This document shows, in pieces, positions 12,706 through 22,491 of a stretch of 64,000 bases of DNA. Each line of letters starts with the position of its first letter. Position 1 is the first letter of the stretch. Source of the DNA: Mycolicibacter virginiensis (GTDB lineage Bacteria > Actinomycetota > Actinomycetes > Mycobacteriales > Mycobacteriaceae). A program made the translations under genes and the position numbers. The notes beneath the pieces were generated by a model. That model did not search any database. It had not been told where the DNA came from and saw only the letters and a program-made list of their open reading frames with translations. The stretch covers positions 2,294,001 through 2,358,000 of the forward strand of contig NZ_CP092430.2 in assembly GCF_022374935.2 (NCBI RefSeq). Reading direction: 5' to 3'.

Positions 12706-14343
12706 GTGCAGGAGCCCCTTTCTCGCTCCTGCGTCACCGCCGGCATCGCACTCGTCGGTGCGGGGATCGTCACGGTCGCTCCGGTTGCGGTGCCGCCACC
12801 GGCCTCCGCGGTTTCCCCTGGCGTGGCGCTGACCACTTCGTACGGCGACCTGTTCTCCAACACCTGGGACAACGTCGAGCGCATCAGTGCACACGCGGAC
12901 TGGTCGGCGATCTCGCAGCTGTTCACCGCGATGTTCTCCAATCCGGTCGGGCTGTTCGATGCGGCCAGCAACTTCACGCTGGCGGTGGACACCGACACCG
13001 CGTCGCTGCCGGCGACGCTCTCGGTGCAGCTGTCGCCGGGGCTGGAGTTGCTGATCGCGGCCCTGGCATCGCACGTGGCGACGCTGGACGCACTGTTCGG
13101 CGTGGTCGACGATCTGGGTGACCCCAGCACCGCGTTCACCGCGCTGTTCAACGCGCCGGCCACGCTGCTCGACGCCCACCTCAACGGCCAGCACAACCTG
13201 TCCTTGCTGGGCGGCATCGTCAGCATCCCGGTGTTCAACGGGGTTCTGGCACCCGAGCAGAACCTGGAGATCGACCTCGATTTGTCCAGGTTGCTGGAGA
13301 TGCTGGGGTTGGGCACTCCGGATCTGAGCAACCTGAACCTCGACGGCGTGATCGACCAGATCCGTCTTGGCACCCTGACCGTGGGGGGACTGCTCAGCGG
13401 CCTGGGTTACGGCGACGAAGGCGTGGGGGACCTGCTGAAGCTGGCCACCAACGTCAGCACCCTGGGAGATCTGCTCGACTTCTTGAGCCTGGGCGACTTG
13501 GGTCTGAGCCGCTACAGCCTGACCGCCCTCTTGGGCGAACTGGGCCCCGACACCGACTTCTACCGCGATCTCGATCTGGACCTCCCGCTCGGCAATTTCG
13601 GGCTGGTCGACGTGCTGAGCGCGTTCGGGATCGACGCCCAGATTCCCGTGGCACTGGGCCAGGTGCTGGTCGGGCTTGGCGACGGCAACCTGGCCGGCGA
13701 ACACCTCGGCAGCCTGCTGTCGGACGTCGGCCTACTCAGCCAACTACTGAGCTGGCTCAATGCGACCGCGGCTGACCTCTTCGACCCCATTCCCCTGCTA
13801 GGGCCCTTGCTGACTGACCTGGTCAGCGACCTCGTGGGGGCCGATGACCTGGAGGCCCTCCTCAACACCTTCACCGTCGGCGATCTGCTGGGCGACCTGC
13901 GCATCGACGACACCGTCAGTTCGCTGTTGGAGAGTGTGGGCAGCGCGTTGATGTTCGTCGGCAACCTGACCGTCGGCGGCTTCCTGGAAGATCTCGGGTT
14001 CACCGATTCCATCGGCGACCTGACGCTGCGCGACGTGCTCAACGGCCTCGGCGGCGCACTCGGCGGCGTACTGACCGATGGCCCGCTCGGGTTGGACCTG
14101 ACCTGGCTGTTGAACGGCTTTGACGTGGGTGACCTGGTCAGTTTTCTGGGGCTCGACGGTTTGTCGCTCAACCTCGGCGACCTCGTCGGAGACTGGGTGA
14201 ACCCCTACCTCGCCGACCTACTCGAGGGCTTCGTCCAGGGGCAGGTGAGCCTGGCCGGCGCCACTGTCGGCTCGTTCGGCGGCACGTTCACCGAACTGTT
14301 CGTCAGCATGCCCCAGCAGCTCCTGGCCATGCTGGGCGCGTAG
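12706..14343 (+). CDS. Secreted leucine/glycine/aspartate-rich GjpA-like protein, copy 1
   Basis: A 545-residue exported protein. A signal peptide (SCVTAGIALVGAGIVTVAPV, with a PPPASA cleavage region) leads into the conserved block TTSYGDLFSNTWDNVERISA, then long runs of degenerate repeats of the type LGLGxLxLxxLLxxLG, ending in VGSFGGTFTELFVSMPQQLL. This organisation matches proteins that automated pipelines name outer membrane porin GjpA (after a Gordonia porin); porin activity for this copy is not shown by sequence. No PE or PPE motif and no transmembrane anchor. Start is the GTG after AGGAGG. I do not recall an equivalent at this position in M. tuberculosis. Confidence 0.8.
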   Translation: MQEPLSRSCVTAGIALVGAGIVTVAPVAVPPPASAVSPGVALTTSYGDLFSNTWDNVERISAHADWSAISQLFTAMFSNPVGLFDAASNFTLAVDTDTASLPATLSVQLSPGLELLIAALASHVATLDALFGVVDDLGDPSTAFTALFNAPATLLDAHLNGQHNLSLLGGIVSIPVFNGVLAPEQNLEIDLDLSRLLEMLGLGTPDLSNLNLDGVIDQIRLGTLTVGGLLSGLGYGDEGVGDLLKLATNVSTLGDLLDFLSLGDLGLSRYSLTALLGELGPDTDFYRDLDLDLPLGNFGLVDVLSAFGIDAQIPVALGQVLVGLGDGNLAGEHLGSLLSDVGLLSQLLSWLNATAADLFDPIPLLGPLLTDLVSDLVGADDLEALLNTFTVGDLLGDLRIDDTVSSLLESVGSALMFVGNLTVGGFLEDLGFTDSIGDLTLRDVLNGLGGALGGVLTDGPLGLDLTWLLNGFDVGDLVSFLGLDGLSLNLGDLVGDWVNPYLADLLEGFVQGQVSLAGATVGSFGGTFTELFVSMPQQLLAMLGA

Positions 14344-14410
14344 CGGCGTTCGTAACACTCGCAGCAGTGCTGCGGGGCGCTGAAAGTACCAGCGAAAAAA
14401 TTCAGTGGAA

Positions 14411-14483
14411 TCTCAAGTTAATCCCTAAAAGGGTTTACGCTGAACTCATCCGAATCGTGATTAACATCATCTGAGGAGAGATC
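14411..14483 (+). promoter_or_regulatory. Promoter and leader of second GjpA-like gene (duplicated element)
   Basis: Begins TCTCAAGTTAATCC, has the -10-like TACGCT at 14436-14441, an ACTCATCCGAATCGTGATT block and a GAGGAG ribosome site. Aligns block by block with 12631-12705. A short dyad, CCCTAAAAGGG, lies just upstream of the -10. Confidence 0.55.
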
Positions 14484-16088
14484 ATGCAACAGCTCACTCT
14501 TCGCCCCTACCTCACAGCCGGTATCGCCGTCGCAGGTGCCGGGATGCTCGCGGTCGTGCCGGTCATGCCCGTAGCTGCGCCGGAGCTCTCACCAGTCGGC
14601 GCGCCTGCTGTCGAGCTGACCACCTCCTACACAGAGTTGTTCACCAACACCTGGGACAACGTGCAGAACATCAGTGCGCACGCCGACTGGTCGGGGATCC
14701 TTCAAGTCTTCACCGCGATGTTCACCAACCCGCTTGGCGTGATCGATGCCGTCACCGACCTCACCCCGACGGTGGACACCGACATCACATCGCTGCCGGC
14801 GACGGTGTCGGTACAACTGGCGCCGGCAATGGAGTTGCTGATCGCCAACCTCGGTTCGCAGGCGGCGACGCTGAACGCGATCAACAGCGTGATCACCGAG
14901 CTGAGTGATCCGGCGACCGCATTCACCGCACTGCTCAACGCGCCCGCCACCGTGCTCAACGCCTACCTCAACGGCCAGGACAACTTGAGTCTGCTCGGCG
15001 GCATCGTCAATATCCCGGCATTCAACGGCATCCTGGCGCCGGAACAGAACCTGGAGGTCGACCTCAACCTGACCAAACTGCTGGACGCCCTGGGGTTGGG
15101 CAACCTCGATCTGACCGATGTCAACATCGCGGCCTTGATCGACCAACTCGGCTTGGGCGATCTGACCCTGGGGGGATTGCTCACTGAGCTGGGAATCAGC
15201 GGTGAGGGCTTGGGTGACCTGCTGAAGCTGGGCAGCAACATCTCCGACCTGGGCGGGCTGCTCGACTTTCTGGGCCTGGGCAACCTCGGGCTGGGCAGCC
15301 TCAGCTTGACCGGCATCCTGAGCGGGTTGGGCCTGGACACCGACGTCGACCTGAACAGCCTGAGCCTCGACGACGTGCTGAACGCGTTCGGCATCAATAC
15401 CGAAATCAACCTCGGCCTGGCTCAATTGCTGACGAATCTGGGTTTCGGAGGTCTGGTCGACTCCTCGCTGGGGTCGCTGCTCGAAGGGCTTCCGGGAGGT
15501 GTGCTCACCGATATCACCGGCCTCCTGAACTCCGTCCTGGCGACCATCATCAACAGCCTGCCGCTGCTCGGGCCCGTTCTGGAAGAGGTTCTCGATGCCG
15601 TCGTCCTTACCCCGCAGAACCTGATCGACGCGCTGAACACCGTCACCTTCGGTGATCTGTTGGGCGGTCAGAGCATTGACGAGACCGTCAGCTCACTGCT
15701 GGGCGCTCTCGGGGTATCGCTGCCGACCGGCGACCTCACTATCGGTGGAATCCTGGAAGGTCTCGGCTTCGCCGACTCCACGGGCGAGCTGACGCTGAGC
15801 GGCTTGCTGGGCGGACTCGGTGGTGGACTGCTCGGACTCGACGTCACCGGACTGTTGAACGGTTTGGATCTCGGTGGTCTGATCGGCGGTCTGGGCCTCG
15901 ACAACCTGCCGCTGAACCTCGGCGACTTGGCCGGCGACCTGTCGAACCTGAACCTCGGTGAGCTGCTTGACGATCTCGGCCTGGGCAACCTGGACCTGGC
16001 CAGCATCAGTGTCGGATCGTTCGGCGGGATGATCACCGAACTGCTGGTCACCGTGCCGCAGCAGATCCTGGACGCGCTGGTCGGGTAG
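14484..16088 (+). CDS. Secreted leucine/glycine-rich GjpA-like protein, copy 2
   Basis: A 534-residue paralogue of the preceding protein. Signal peptide LTAGIAVAGAGMLAVVPVMP, the shared block TTSYTELFTNTWDNVQNISA, then repeats such as LGLGNLDLTDVNIAALIDQL and GDLTLGGLLTELG, and the same C-terminal VGSFGGMITELLVTVPQQIL. The repeat core differs more than the ends, as in a family where ends are under selection. Probably an envelope-surface or outer-membrane-associated protein; a role as porin, adhesin or structural repeat protein cannot be separated from sequence. ATG follows GAGGAG by 5 bases. Tail-to-tail with the next gene, separated by 28 bases. Confidence 0.8.
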   Translation: MQQLTLRPYLTAGIAVAGAGMLAVVPVMPVAAPELSPVGAPAVELTTSYTELFTNTWDNVQNISAHADWSGILQVFTAMFTNPLGVIDAVTDLTPTVDTDITSLPATVSVQLAPAMELLIANLGSQAATLNAINSVITELSDPATAFTALLNAPATVLNAYLNGQDNLSLLGGIVNIPAFNGILAPEQNLEVDLNLTKLLDALGLGNLDLTDVNIAALIDQLGLGDLTLGGLLTELGISGEGLGDLLKLGSNISDLGGLLDFLGLGNLGLGSLSLTGILSGLGLDTDVDLNSLSLDDVLNAFGINTEINLGLAQLLTNLGFGGLVDSSLGSLLEGLPGGVLTDITGLLNSVLATIINSLPLLGPVLEEVLDAVVLTPQNLIDALNTVTFGDLLGGQSIDETVSSLLGALGVSLPTGDLTIGGILEGLGFADSTGELTLSGLLGGLGGGLLGLDVTGLLNGLDLGGLIGGLGLDNLPLNLGDLAGDLSNLNLGELLDDLGLGNLDLASISVGSFGGMITELLVTVPQQILDALVG

Positions 16089-16116
16089 CGCAGCTGGGCG
16101 CCGGCCTGGCGGTGCG

Positions 16117-18234
16117 TCAGCTCAGCAGTGAGTTCAGCGCGCCGGCCAGTTCGGGGGAGTTGGCCCCGCGCAGATTCTGGTACGTGCCACCGGAAAGTTG
16201 TGCCACCGACTGCCACGTGGCTTGGTCGGCGTCCGCGCCGAAGTCGATGACGTTGACCGCCACCGGTCGTTCCGGATCGGTGTTGGCCCGGATGAAGTCC
16301 AGGAGCCCAGGGCCGTCCAATGTCCGGTCGGTGTGCGGACCTGCGGTGATGACCAGTACCGAATTGGCCTGCCCGGGGTGGTAATTGGCCAAGGCCTGGT
16401 TGTACACCAGACGCAGCGTGGTAAAGGACACCGCACCTCCCGGCGTCGAGCTCAGGTCGTTGAGCTCGCTGACCAAGGCCTCCGCGCGAGTCCCGCCGTT
16501 GAGCGGCTCGTCCAGCGGGCCACCGGTCACCACATTGCGGCCCTCGGTGCCGTCGAAGGTCCACAAGCCCACCGACGAATTCGGGGACAGGCCCTTGATC
16601 CGTTGATCGAGCGCCGCGATCACATGGGCCAACCGGCTCTTGCCGCCTTCGTCGGTAGTCATCGACTGGTCGAGCATCACCGTGACGGCCGCACTGCCCG
16701 GCAAGGTGGTCAGGGCGTTGGCCAGGGCGGCGCGCGTTGCGTCGTCGCCGGCCGACAGCGTGTCCGACACCGCCGGGAAGCCGGTTACCTCGCTGCTGGG
16801 CGGTTCGACACCTTCGACGCGGAATCCGGCTTTGGCCAGCTCTGCGAGCTGATCGGGCTTGCGGGCGAAGCGCGCGAACTCGCTGGCGGCGCTGACCTGT
16901 TCCTGCGACAACCAGGACCCGGCGAGCAACACCGTGGGGTAATCGGCGACCGGCACCGGACCCGGCGGCCGCCAGGATGCCAGCTGGGTCGCCGGATCCG
17001 ACAGCGACTGGCCACGGGTGAACAGTTGCTGCTCGGTGGTCACTACCGCGTGCACCGGCGACGCCGCCAGATCTCCCTGGCGCAGAAGCACGTTCAACGC
17101 TTCAGCGAGCGAAGCGTCGGCGAGCTTGGGTTCTCCGCCCGCGAGCCGGTGCACCCCACCGACGCCATCGATGATGGGTGCGCCCTTGGGGGCTACTCCG
17201 GCAGCCACCGCCTCGCCGGCCAGGAAGGCGGCGTCGCCGTTGCCGCCGATCGGCAGCGCCAGCCGCAGCGGGCCCCAGCCGGCCAGCCCGAGATGGCCCA
17301 GCCCGTCCGGGTCGGACTGCAGGTCGGGCAGACTCGCCCAGCTCTGCTTCTGCAGCGCGCTCTTGAGCTCGGGGCGGATCGCCAACAACACCGGTGAGGT
17401 GACCAGAGAACGACTGTCGCTGACCGTTTCCGCGCCGGTGGAGGCCTGCAGCCGGGCCGTGGAGACCGAACTGCCCGGAATCCACAGCGCCGGCCGTTGC
17501 CCGAGTTGCGCGGGCCAGTCGCCGATGAAACCGCTGACCACGGCATCGGAATCGACCGGCTTGACCTGCACCGACACGCAGCGGTCGCCGATCGGCTTGG
17601 CGGTCTTGTTGAACCTGTCGGCGAAGCCCTGTACGTGGTCGGCGATCGTCGGGTCCGCGACGACGGCCACTGTCAGATCACCTGCCGGGCAGTTGCCGGC
17701 GGCGACGGCGGAACGATGCGACAACGAGTTGCCGAAGAACCGCCACAGGATCACCGCGCCAACGATGACGATCACCGACACCAGCGCGGCGATCACACCG
17801 ACGCTGACGCCGCGTGGCCCGGAGTCGTTGCGATGCCGACGCCACCGCTCGAGGTTGCGGTGCCCGCCGCGCGGCTCGTCTTGATCGGCGACCGATGGCT
17901 CGCCGGCCACGCCGCCGATGGCGCCGAAAGGACCGGTGCGGTAACGCGACTCCTCATCAGGCTCACCGCCGCGGCGCATGTACTGCGCCGGGTCGGCATC
18001 GTCGAATCCGGCCTCGAAACGGGCGTCGTATCGCGGCTCGCGATATCCGGCGTCAGCACCGTCGGAGAACGACTCGTCATAGAACGCGTCGTGATAGTCG
18101 TCGACGTAGTCGTCATCGTCCGGGTCGCCGAAGCCGAACAGGTCGGGGCCGTCGGAAAAGTGGCTGTCGTCGGGCTCGCTGCCGCCCACCGGCTCGTCGG
18201 AATCGTCCGGGCCGGGGAAACTGTGCCTACCCAC
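16117..18234 (-). CDS. Membrane-anchored VWA-domain protein (Rv1836c-like)
   Basis: A protein of 705 residues: an acidic, disordered cytosolic N-terminus (residues 1-130), one transmembrane helix (GVIAALVSVIVIVGAVILWRF, about 145-165), an extracytoplasmic domain resembling ABC-type substrate-binding proteins (about 180-500), and a C-terminal von Willebrand factor A domain whose metal site DQSMT fits DxSxT (about 525-700). Matches Rv1836c. Such VWA proteins commonly act as surface adaptors; the ligand is unknown. It follows glcB in the same direction with a 67-base gap, a conserved neighbourhood. GTG start. Confidence 0.85.
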   Translation of the reverse strand: MGRHSFPGPDDSDEPVGGSEPDDSHFSDGPDLFGFGDPDDDDYVDDYHDAFYDESFSDGADAGYREPRYDARFEAGFDDADPAQYMRRGGEPDEESRYRTGPFGAIGGVAGEPSVADQDEPRGGHRNLERWRRHRNDSGPRGVSVGVIAALVSVIVIVGAVILWRFFGNSLSHRSAVAAGNCPAGDLTVAVVADPTIADHVQGFADRFNKTAKPIGDRCVSVQVKPVDSDAVVSGFIGDWPAQLGQRPALWIPGSSVSTARLQASTGAETVSDSRSLVTSPVLLAIRPELKSALQKQSWASLPDLQSDPDGLGHLGLAGWGPLRLALPIGGNGDAAFLAGEAVAAGVAPKGAPIIDGVGGVHRLAGGEPKLADASLAEALNVLLRQGDLAASPVHAVVTTEQQLFTRGQSLSDPATQLASWRPPGPVPVADYPTVLLAGSWLSQEQVSAASEFARFARKPDQLAELAKAGFRVEGVEPPSSEVTGFPAVSDTLSAGDDATRAALANALTTLPGSAAVTVMLDQSMTTDEGGKSRLAHVIAALDQRIKGLSPNSSVGLWTFDGTEGRNVVTGGPLDEPLNGGTRAEALVSELNDLSSTPGGAVSFTTLRLVYNQALANYHPGQANSVLVITAGPHTDRTLDGPGLLDFIRANTDPERPVAVNVIDFGADADQATWQSVAQLSGGTYQNLRGANSPELAGALNSLLS

Positions 18235-18301
18235 GGTGGGTGCGTCCTCTCCGCCTGGTCAGTTGTCCGGCCACGGTGATGTCCATCGGGTCTGCGTTGG
18301 G

Positions 18302-20488
18302 TCAGACACCGGCCTGGGCTTTGAACTCCCGCCGGCGTCGGTGCAGGATCGGCTCGGTGTAGCCGTTGGGCTGCGTGGTCCCGGACAGGATCAGCTCGCG
18401 TGCGGCCGCGAACGCGATGCTGGACTCGAAATCGGGGGCCATCGGCAGGTAGCTCGGGTCGCCGGCGTTCTGGCGGTCTACCGCCGGCGCCATCCGCTCC
18501 AGGCTGGACTGCACGTCGTCGGCGGTGATCACCCCGTGCCGCAACCAGTTCGCCAGCAGCTGCGACGAGATCCGAAGCGTGGCACGGTCTTCCATCAGTG
18601 CCACGTCGTGGATGTCGGGAACCTTCGAGCAGCCCACACCCTGGTCGATCCAGCGCACCACGTAGCCCAGGATCGACTGGCAGTTGTTGTCGACCTCTTC
18701 GCGGATCTCGTCGGGCGCCCACGCCAGACCCTCCGACAGCGGGATGGTCAGCAGCGCATCGATTGTGGCGCGCCGCTTTCCGGCCAGTTCCTTCTGCACC
18801 TCGAACACATCCACCTGGTGGTAGTGCATCGCGTGCAGGGTGGCGGCGGTGGGGGAGGGCACCCACGCGGTGCTCGCCCCCGAGCGCGGGTGGCCGATCT
18901 TCTGGGTGACCATGTCGGCCATCAGGTCGGTCATCGCCCACATGCCCTTGCCGATCTGGGCGTGGCCGGTCAAGCCGGTGGCCAATCCCGCGTCGACGTT
19001 GTTGTCCTCGTAGGCCAGGATCCACGGCTGCGACTTCATGCTCGCCTTGCGGACCATCGGCCCGGCCTCCATCGACGTGTGGATCTCGTCGCCGGTGCGG
19101 TCCAGGAAGCCGGTGTTGATGAACACCACCCGGTCGGCGGCGGCCTTGATGCACGCCCGCAGGTTGACCGTGGTGCGCCGCTCCTCGTCCATGATGCCGA
19201 TTTTGAGGGTCTTCTGCGGCAGGCCCAGGACGTCTTCGACCCGGCTGAACAGCTCGGCGGTGAAGGCGACCTCATCGGGACCGTGCATCTTGGGCTTGAC
19301 GATGTAGATCGACCCGGTGCGGCTGTTGACCAGCGGCCCGGTGTCGTCGGATGCGGTCAGGCCGTGCGAGGCGATCAGCCCGGTGAACAGCGCGTCCTGG
19401 ATGCCCTCGAACACCTCTGCGCCGGCGCTGTTGACGATGGCGTCGTTGGTCATCAGGTGACCCACGTTGCGGACGAACATCAGGCTGCGGCCCGGCAGGG
19501 TCAGGGTGCCCCCGTCCGGTGCCGTGAACTCCCGGTCGGCGGCCAGGGTGCGAGTGAAGCTCTTGTCACCCTTGCTGACCTGCTCGGACAGGTCGCCTCG
19601 GTTCAGTCCCAGCCAGTTGCGGTAGCCGAGCACCTTGTCCTCGGCGTCGACCGCGGCCACCGAGTCTTCGAAGTCCATGATCGTGGTGACCGCCGATTCG
19701 AGCACCACGTCTTTGATGCCGGCGGCGTCGGTGGATCCGATCGGCGACTCCGGGTCGATCAGGATCTCGAGGTGCAGGCCGTGGTGGGACAGCAGCACCG
19801 ACGACGGCGAGGCCGCGTCACCGGTGTAGCCGACGAATTCCGCGGGAGCGGCGACCGCGGTCTCCAGGCCGTCGCCCAGCGTGACCACCAACGCGCCGTC
19901 GTTCACCGCGAAACTCTTGACCTCGGTCCAGGCGCCGTTGGTCAGCGGCACGGAGTCGTCGAGGAACCGGCGGGCGTAGGCGATCACCTTGTCGCCGCGC
20001 ACCTTGTTATACGACGTGCCCTTCTCGGCGCCGTCGTCTTCGCTGATCACGTCGGTGCCGTAGAGGGCGTCGTACAGGGAGCCCCAGCGGGCGTTGGCGG
20101 CGTTGAGCGCGAACCGGGCGTTGAGCACCGGAACCACCAGCTGCGGGCCGGCCTGCGCCGCGATCTCGTCGTCCACCCCGGCGGTGGTGACCGTGAAGTC
20201 CTCGGGTTCGGGCAACAGGTAGCCGATCTCGGTGAGGAAGGCCCGGTACGCCTCGGTGTCCAGCGGCTCGATGACCCGGTGCCGGTGCCACTTATCGATC
20301 TGCGCCTGCAGTTCGTCGCGACGTGCCAGCAACGCCTGGTTCTTGGGCGTCAGATCGGTGACGACTTTGTCCACGCCGGCCCAGAAGCTGTCGGGGTCGA
20401 CACCGGTGCCCGGCAGGGCCTCGTCGGTGATGAAGTCATACAGCACGCGTGCGACCTGCAGGTCGCCCACCGACACCCGGTCCGTCAT
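18302..20488 (-). CDS. glcB: Malate synthase G
   Basis: A 728-residue single-chain malate synthase that condenses glyoxylate with acetyl-CoA in the glyoxylate shunt. Hallmark segments are visible: [29 protein letters not shown], the catalytic region [46 protein letters not shown] and [15 protein letters not shown] sequence near the C-terminus ([15 protein letters not shown]). Close to Rv1837c, slightly shorter at the N-terminus. The ATG at 20488 follows GGGAGG by about 5 bases; upstream codons to 20503 are not needed. It is in the same direction as the VWA protein gene. Confidence 0.96.
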   Translation of the reverse strand: MTDRVSVGDLQVARVLYDFITDEALPGTGVDPDSFWAGVDKVVTDLTPKNQALLARRDELQAQIDKWHRHRVIEPLDTEAYRAFLTEIGYLLPEPEDFTVTTAGVDDEIAAQAGPQLVVPVLNARFALNAANARWGSLYDALYGTDVISEDDGAEKGTSYNKVRGDKVIAYARRFLDDSVPLTNGAWTEVKSFAVNDGALVVTLGDGLETAVAAPAEFVGYTGDAASPSSVLLSHHGLHLEILIDPESPIGSTDAAGIKDVVLESAVTTIMDFEDSVAAVDAEDKVLGYRNWLGLNRGDLSEQVSKGDKSFTRTLAADREFTAPDGGTLTLPGRSLMFVRNVGHLMTNDAIVNSAGAEVFEGIQDALFTGLIASHGLTASDDTGPLVNSRTGSIYIVKPKMHGPDEVAFTAELFSRVEDVLGLPQKTLKIGIMDEERRTTVNLRACIKAAADRVVFINTGFLDRTGDEIHTSMEAGPMVRKASMKSQPWILAYEDNNVDAGLATGLTGHAQIGKGMWAMTDLMADMVTQKIGHPRSGASTAWVPSPTAATLHAMHYHQVDVFEVQKELAGKRRATIDALLTIPLSEGLAWAPDEIREEVDNNCQSILGYVVRWIDQGVGCSKVPDIHDVALMEDRATLRISSQLLANWLRHGVITADDVQSSLERMAPAVDRQNAGDPSYLPMAPDFESSIAFAAARELILSGTTQPNGYTEPILHRRRREFKAQAGV

Positions 20489-20537
20489 GATTTCCTCCCT
20501 CATAGCCGATCTACCACCTTACCGGCAGGTCGCGAGG

Positions 20538-21428
20538 CTATTCGCATCCGGCGATTTCTGTCAGCAGGTCGCACCGATCCAACAGTGCGGCCCGTAGCGG
20601 TGCGGCGCGGTGTGCGATCTCGCTTTGGTGGCGGACGTATTCGGCACGGCCGGCCGCACTTTCGATCGGGATCGGCAGATAGCCGTAATCGCTCAGGTCA
20701 TAGGGGCTGGCGCGCATGTCGATCTCGCGCGCCGACGCAGCCAACTCCAGGCAGGCCAGCTGTAGTTCGGAGTCGACCAGCGGACCCAACTTGTAGCACC
20801 ACTTGTAGATGTCCATGTTGGCATGCAGGCAACCTGGCTGCTCCCAAGCGATTTGGGTGGCCCGGCTCGGCGCCGCGGCGTTGCGCGGCGCCGCGGCCGG
20901 GGTGAAGAAGCGGACCGCGTCGAAGTGGGTGCAGCGCAGGGGGATTGATTCCACCACCGCGTCGATCTCAGCCGCAGCCAGGCGCAGCGGAACATGATCG
21001 TGGCGCACGGCTTGCAGTACTGGGCCGCGATACACCATTGCCCACTCGTGCAGGCCGAAGCAGTTCAGCTGGGCCGGCCGCTCGCCGGTGGCGCGCAACA
21101 GCCGTGCGATGAACGTCACGGTGTCGGCTCGCTCACGCAGGTATTCCGCGGACACGCCGACCTGGCCGCCGCGCACCGCGTACCCGCGCCGTGCGCGATA
21201 GTCGCGCACCGCCTCCGGCCCGGCGAGAGCCACCCCGAAGCCGGGATTCCAGCTGCGCAACTGCGCCGGCCGCAGGCTGTAGTAGCTGAACAGGAATTTC
21301 GGCACCGGGTCGCCGGCCGCGATCCGCCGCAAGAGTGGGGCCAAAAAATCCTCAAGGCGCTGCCGGTATTCCTCGGCCCGGGCCTGCCACTGCCTGCCTT
21401 CCAGAACCCGTTCCGCCAGGTCAAACAC
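20538..21428 (-). CDS. Conserved actinobacterial protein of unknown function
   Basis: A 296-residue soluble protein. Conserved-looking segments are FLFSYYSLRPAQLRSWNPG, FGLHEWAMVY, LRCTHFDAVRFFTP and GCLHANMDIYKWCYKLGP, rich in His, Trp and Cys. From memory, genomes often label this family 3-methyladenine DNA glycosylase, but I see no helix-hairpin-helix or other glycosylase motif, so I do not adopt that function. Its GTG start overlaps the stop of the upstream CBS protein gene by 8 bases, so it is translationally coupled to the CNNM-like pair; it replaces the vapBC and PE_PGRS genes found near this place in H37Rv (from memory). Confidence 0.75.
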   Translation of the reverse strand: MFDLAERVLEGRQWQARAEEYRQRLEDFLAPLLRRIAAGDPVPKFLFSYYSLRPAQLRSWNPGFGVALAGPEAVRDYRARRGYAVRGGQVGVSAEYLRERADTVTFIARLLRATGERPAQLNCFGLHEWAMVYRGPVLQAVRHDHVPLRLAAAEIDAVVESIPLRCTHFDAVRFFTPAAAPRNAAAPSRATQIAWEQPGCLHANMDIYKWCYKLGPLVDSELQLACLELAASAREIDMRASPYDLSDYGYLPIPIESAAGRAEYVRHQSEIAHRAAPLRAALLDRCDLLTEIAGCE

Positions 21429-22491
21429 GGTGCGTCCCGTCGCGAACGGTACCGACCACGTCCTCGACCATGTCTTCGAGGGTCACCATCCCCACCGCCG
21501 TACCGTCCTCGGTGACCGCCAGCGCCAGATGGCTGTTACGGCGCCGCAGTCGTGACAACGCATCGGCCAGCGGCAGAGAGGCGGGGATGCGCGGCAGGGG
21601 GCGCACAACGGCGACGTCCACAACGGCGTCGCCTGCCGCCGCCAACCCGGTCGGGGTCTCGCTGAGCAACAGCACATCCTTGATGTGCAGGTAGCCGACG
21701 AATTCGCCCTGGTCGACAACCGGGAACCGGGAGTAACCGGTCTGGGTGAAAGCCTTTTCGATAGCCGCGACGGTCGGGCCGCGCCCGGTCGCTGCCACCG
21801 GCACGGCCCGAATGTCGCCGATCGGCAGCGCGACATCGGCGACCACCCGGGTGCGGATCTGCAGGGCGCGGGTCAATCGGGTGTATTCCTCCAGGTCGAG
21901 CAGACCCGCCGAGACCGACTCGGCGATCATCTCGCTCAACTCGACGGTGGACACCGTGATCTCCAGCTCGTCCTTGGGCTCGACCCGCATGGCGCGCAGA
22001 GTGATGTTGGCGCACCAGTTGTAGAAGACGATGAACGGCCGGGCAGCGGCCATGTAGACCAGGTAGGGCGGGATCAGCAGCATCGCCGCGGTCTCCGGGC
22101 CCGCCAGGGCGATGTTCTTGGGCACCATCTCGCCCAACAGCAGATGCAGCGCCACCACGATCGTCAACGCGACGACGAACGCCACCGTGTGCAGCAGCGG
22201 ATCCGGGATTCCGGCCAGCCGAAACGCGGGCGCAAGCAGGTCGGCCACAGCCGGCTCACCGATGCGGCCGAGCAGGATCGAGCACACCGTGACGCCCAAT
22301 TGTGCTCCGGCCAACATTCGTGACAGCTGCTCACCGGCCCGGATCACCGTAACCGCACTTTGCCTGCCCTGTTCGGCCAGCGCCTCGAGCCGGTCGCGTC
22401 GTGCTGAGATCAGCGAGAACTCGGCGGCGACGAAGAAGGCGTTCGCCGCGATCAGCAGCGCGGTCAGTGCGATGTTGAACAGATCAGCCAT
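21421..22491 (-). CDS. CNNM/DUF21 membrane protein with CBS pair (Rv1841c-like)
   Basis: A 356-residue integral membrane protein. The N-terminal DUF21 domain (about residues 1-180) has three to four membrane helices including [25 protein letters not shown] and [21 protein letters not shown]. Two CBS motifs follow ([21 protein letters not shown] and [22 protein letters not shown]). Members of the CNNM/CorC family move or sense Mg2+ or other divalent cations. Unlike its neighbour it stops right after the CBS pair and lacks the CorC_HlyC domain. It overlaps the start of the upstream paralogue by 8 bases. Confidence 0.88.
   Translation of the reverse strand: MADLFNIALTALLIAANAFFVAAEFSLISARRDRLEALAEQGRQSAVTVIRAGEQLSRMLAGAQLGVTVCSILLGRIGEPAVADLLAPAFRLAGIPDPLLHTVAFVVALTIVVALHLLLGEMVPKNIALAGPETAAMLLIPPYLVYMAAARPFIVFYNWCANITLRAMRVEPKDELEITVSTVELSEMIAESVSAGLLDLEEYTRLTRALQIRTRVVADVALPIGDIRAVPVAATGRGPTVAAIEKAFTQTGYSRFPVVDQGEFVGYLHIKDVLLLSETPTGLAAAGDAVVDVAVVRPLPRIPASLPLADALSRLRRRNSHLALAVTEDGTAVGMVTLEDMVEDVVGTVRDGTHRV

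Noticed and set aside
12706..16088. PE/PPE or PE_PGRS proteins
   Set aside because: No PE or PPE N-terminal domain and no GGAGG-type glycine repeats; a conventional signal peptide is present instead.
18236..20905. Very long forward open frame (889 codons) opposite glcB
   Set aside because: A shadow of glcB and its neighbour; composition is biased (Gly, His, Arg, Gln) and no domain is recognisable.
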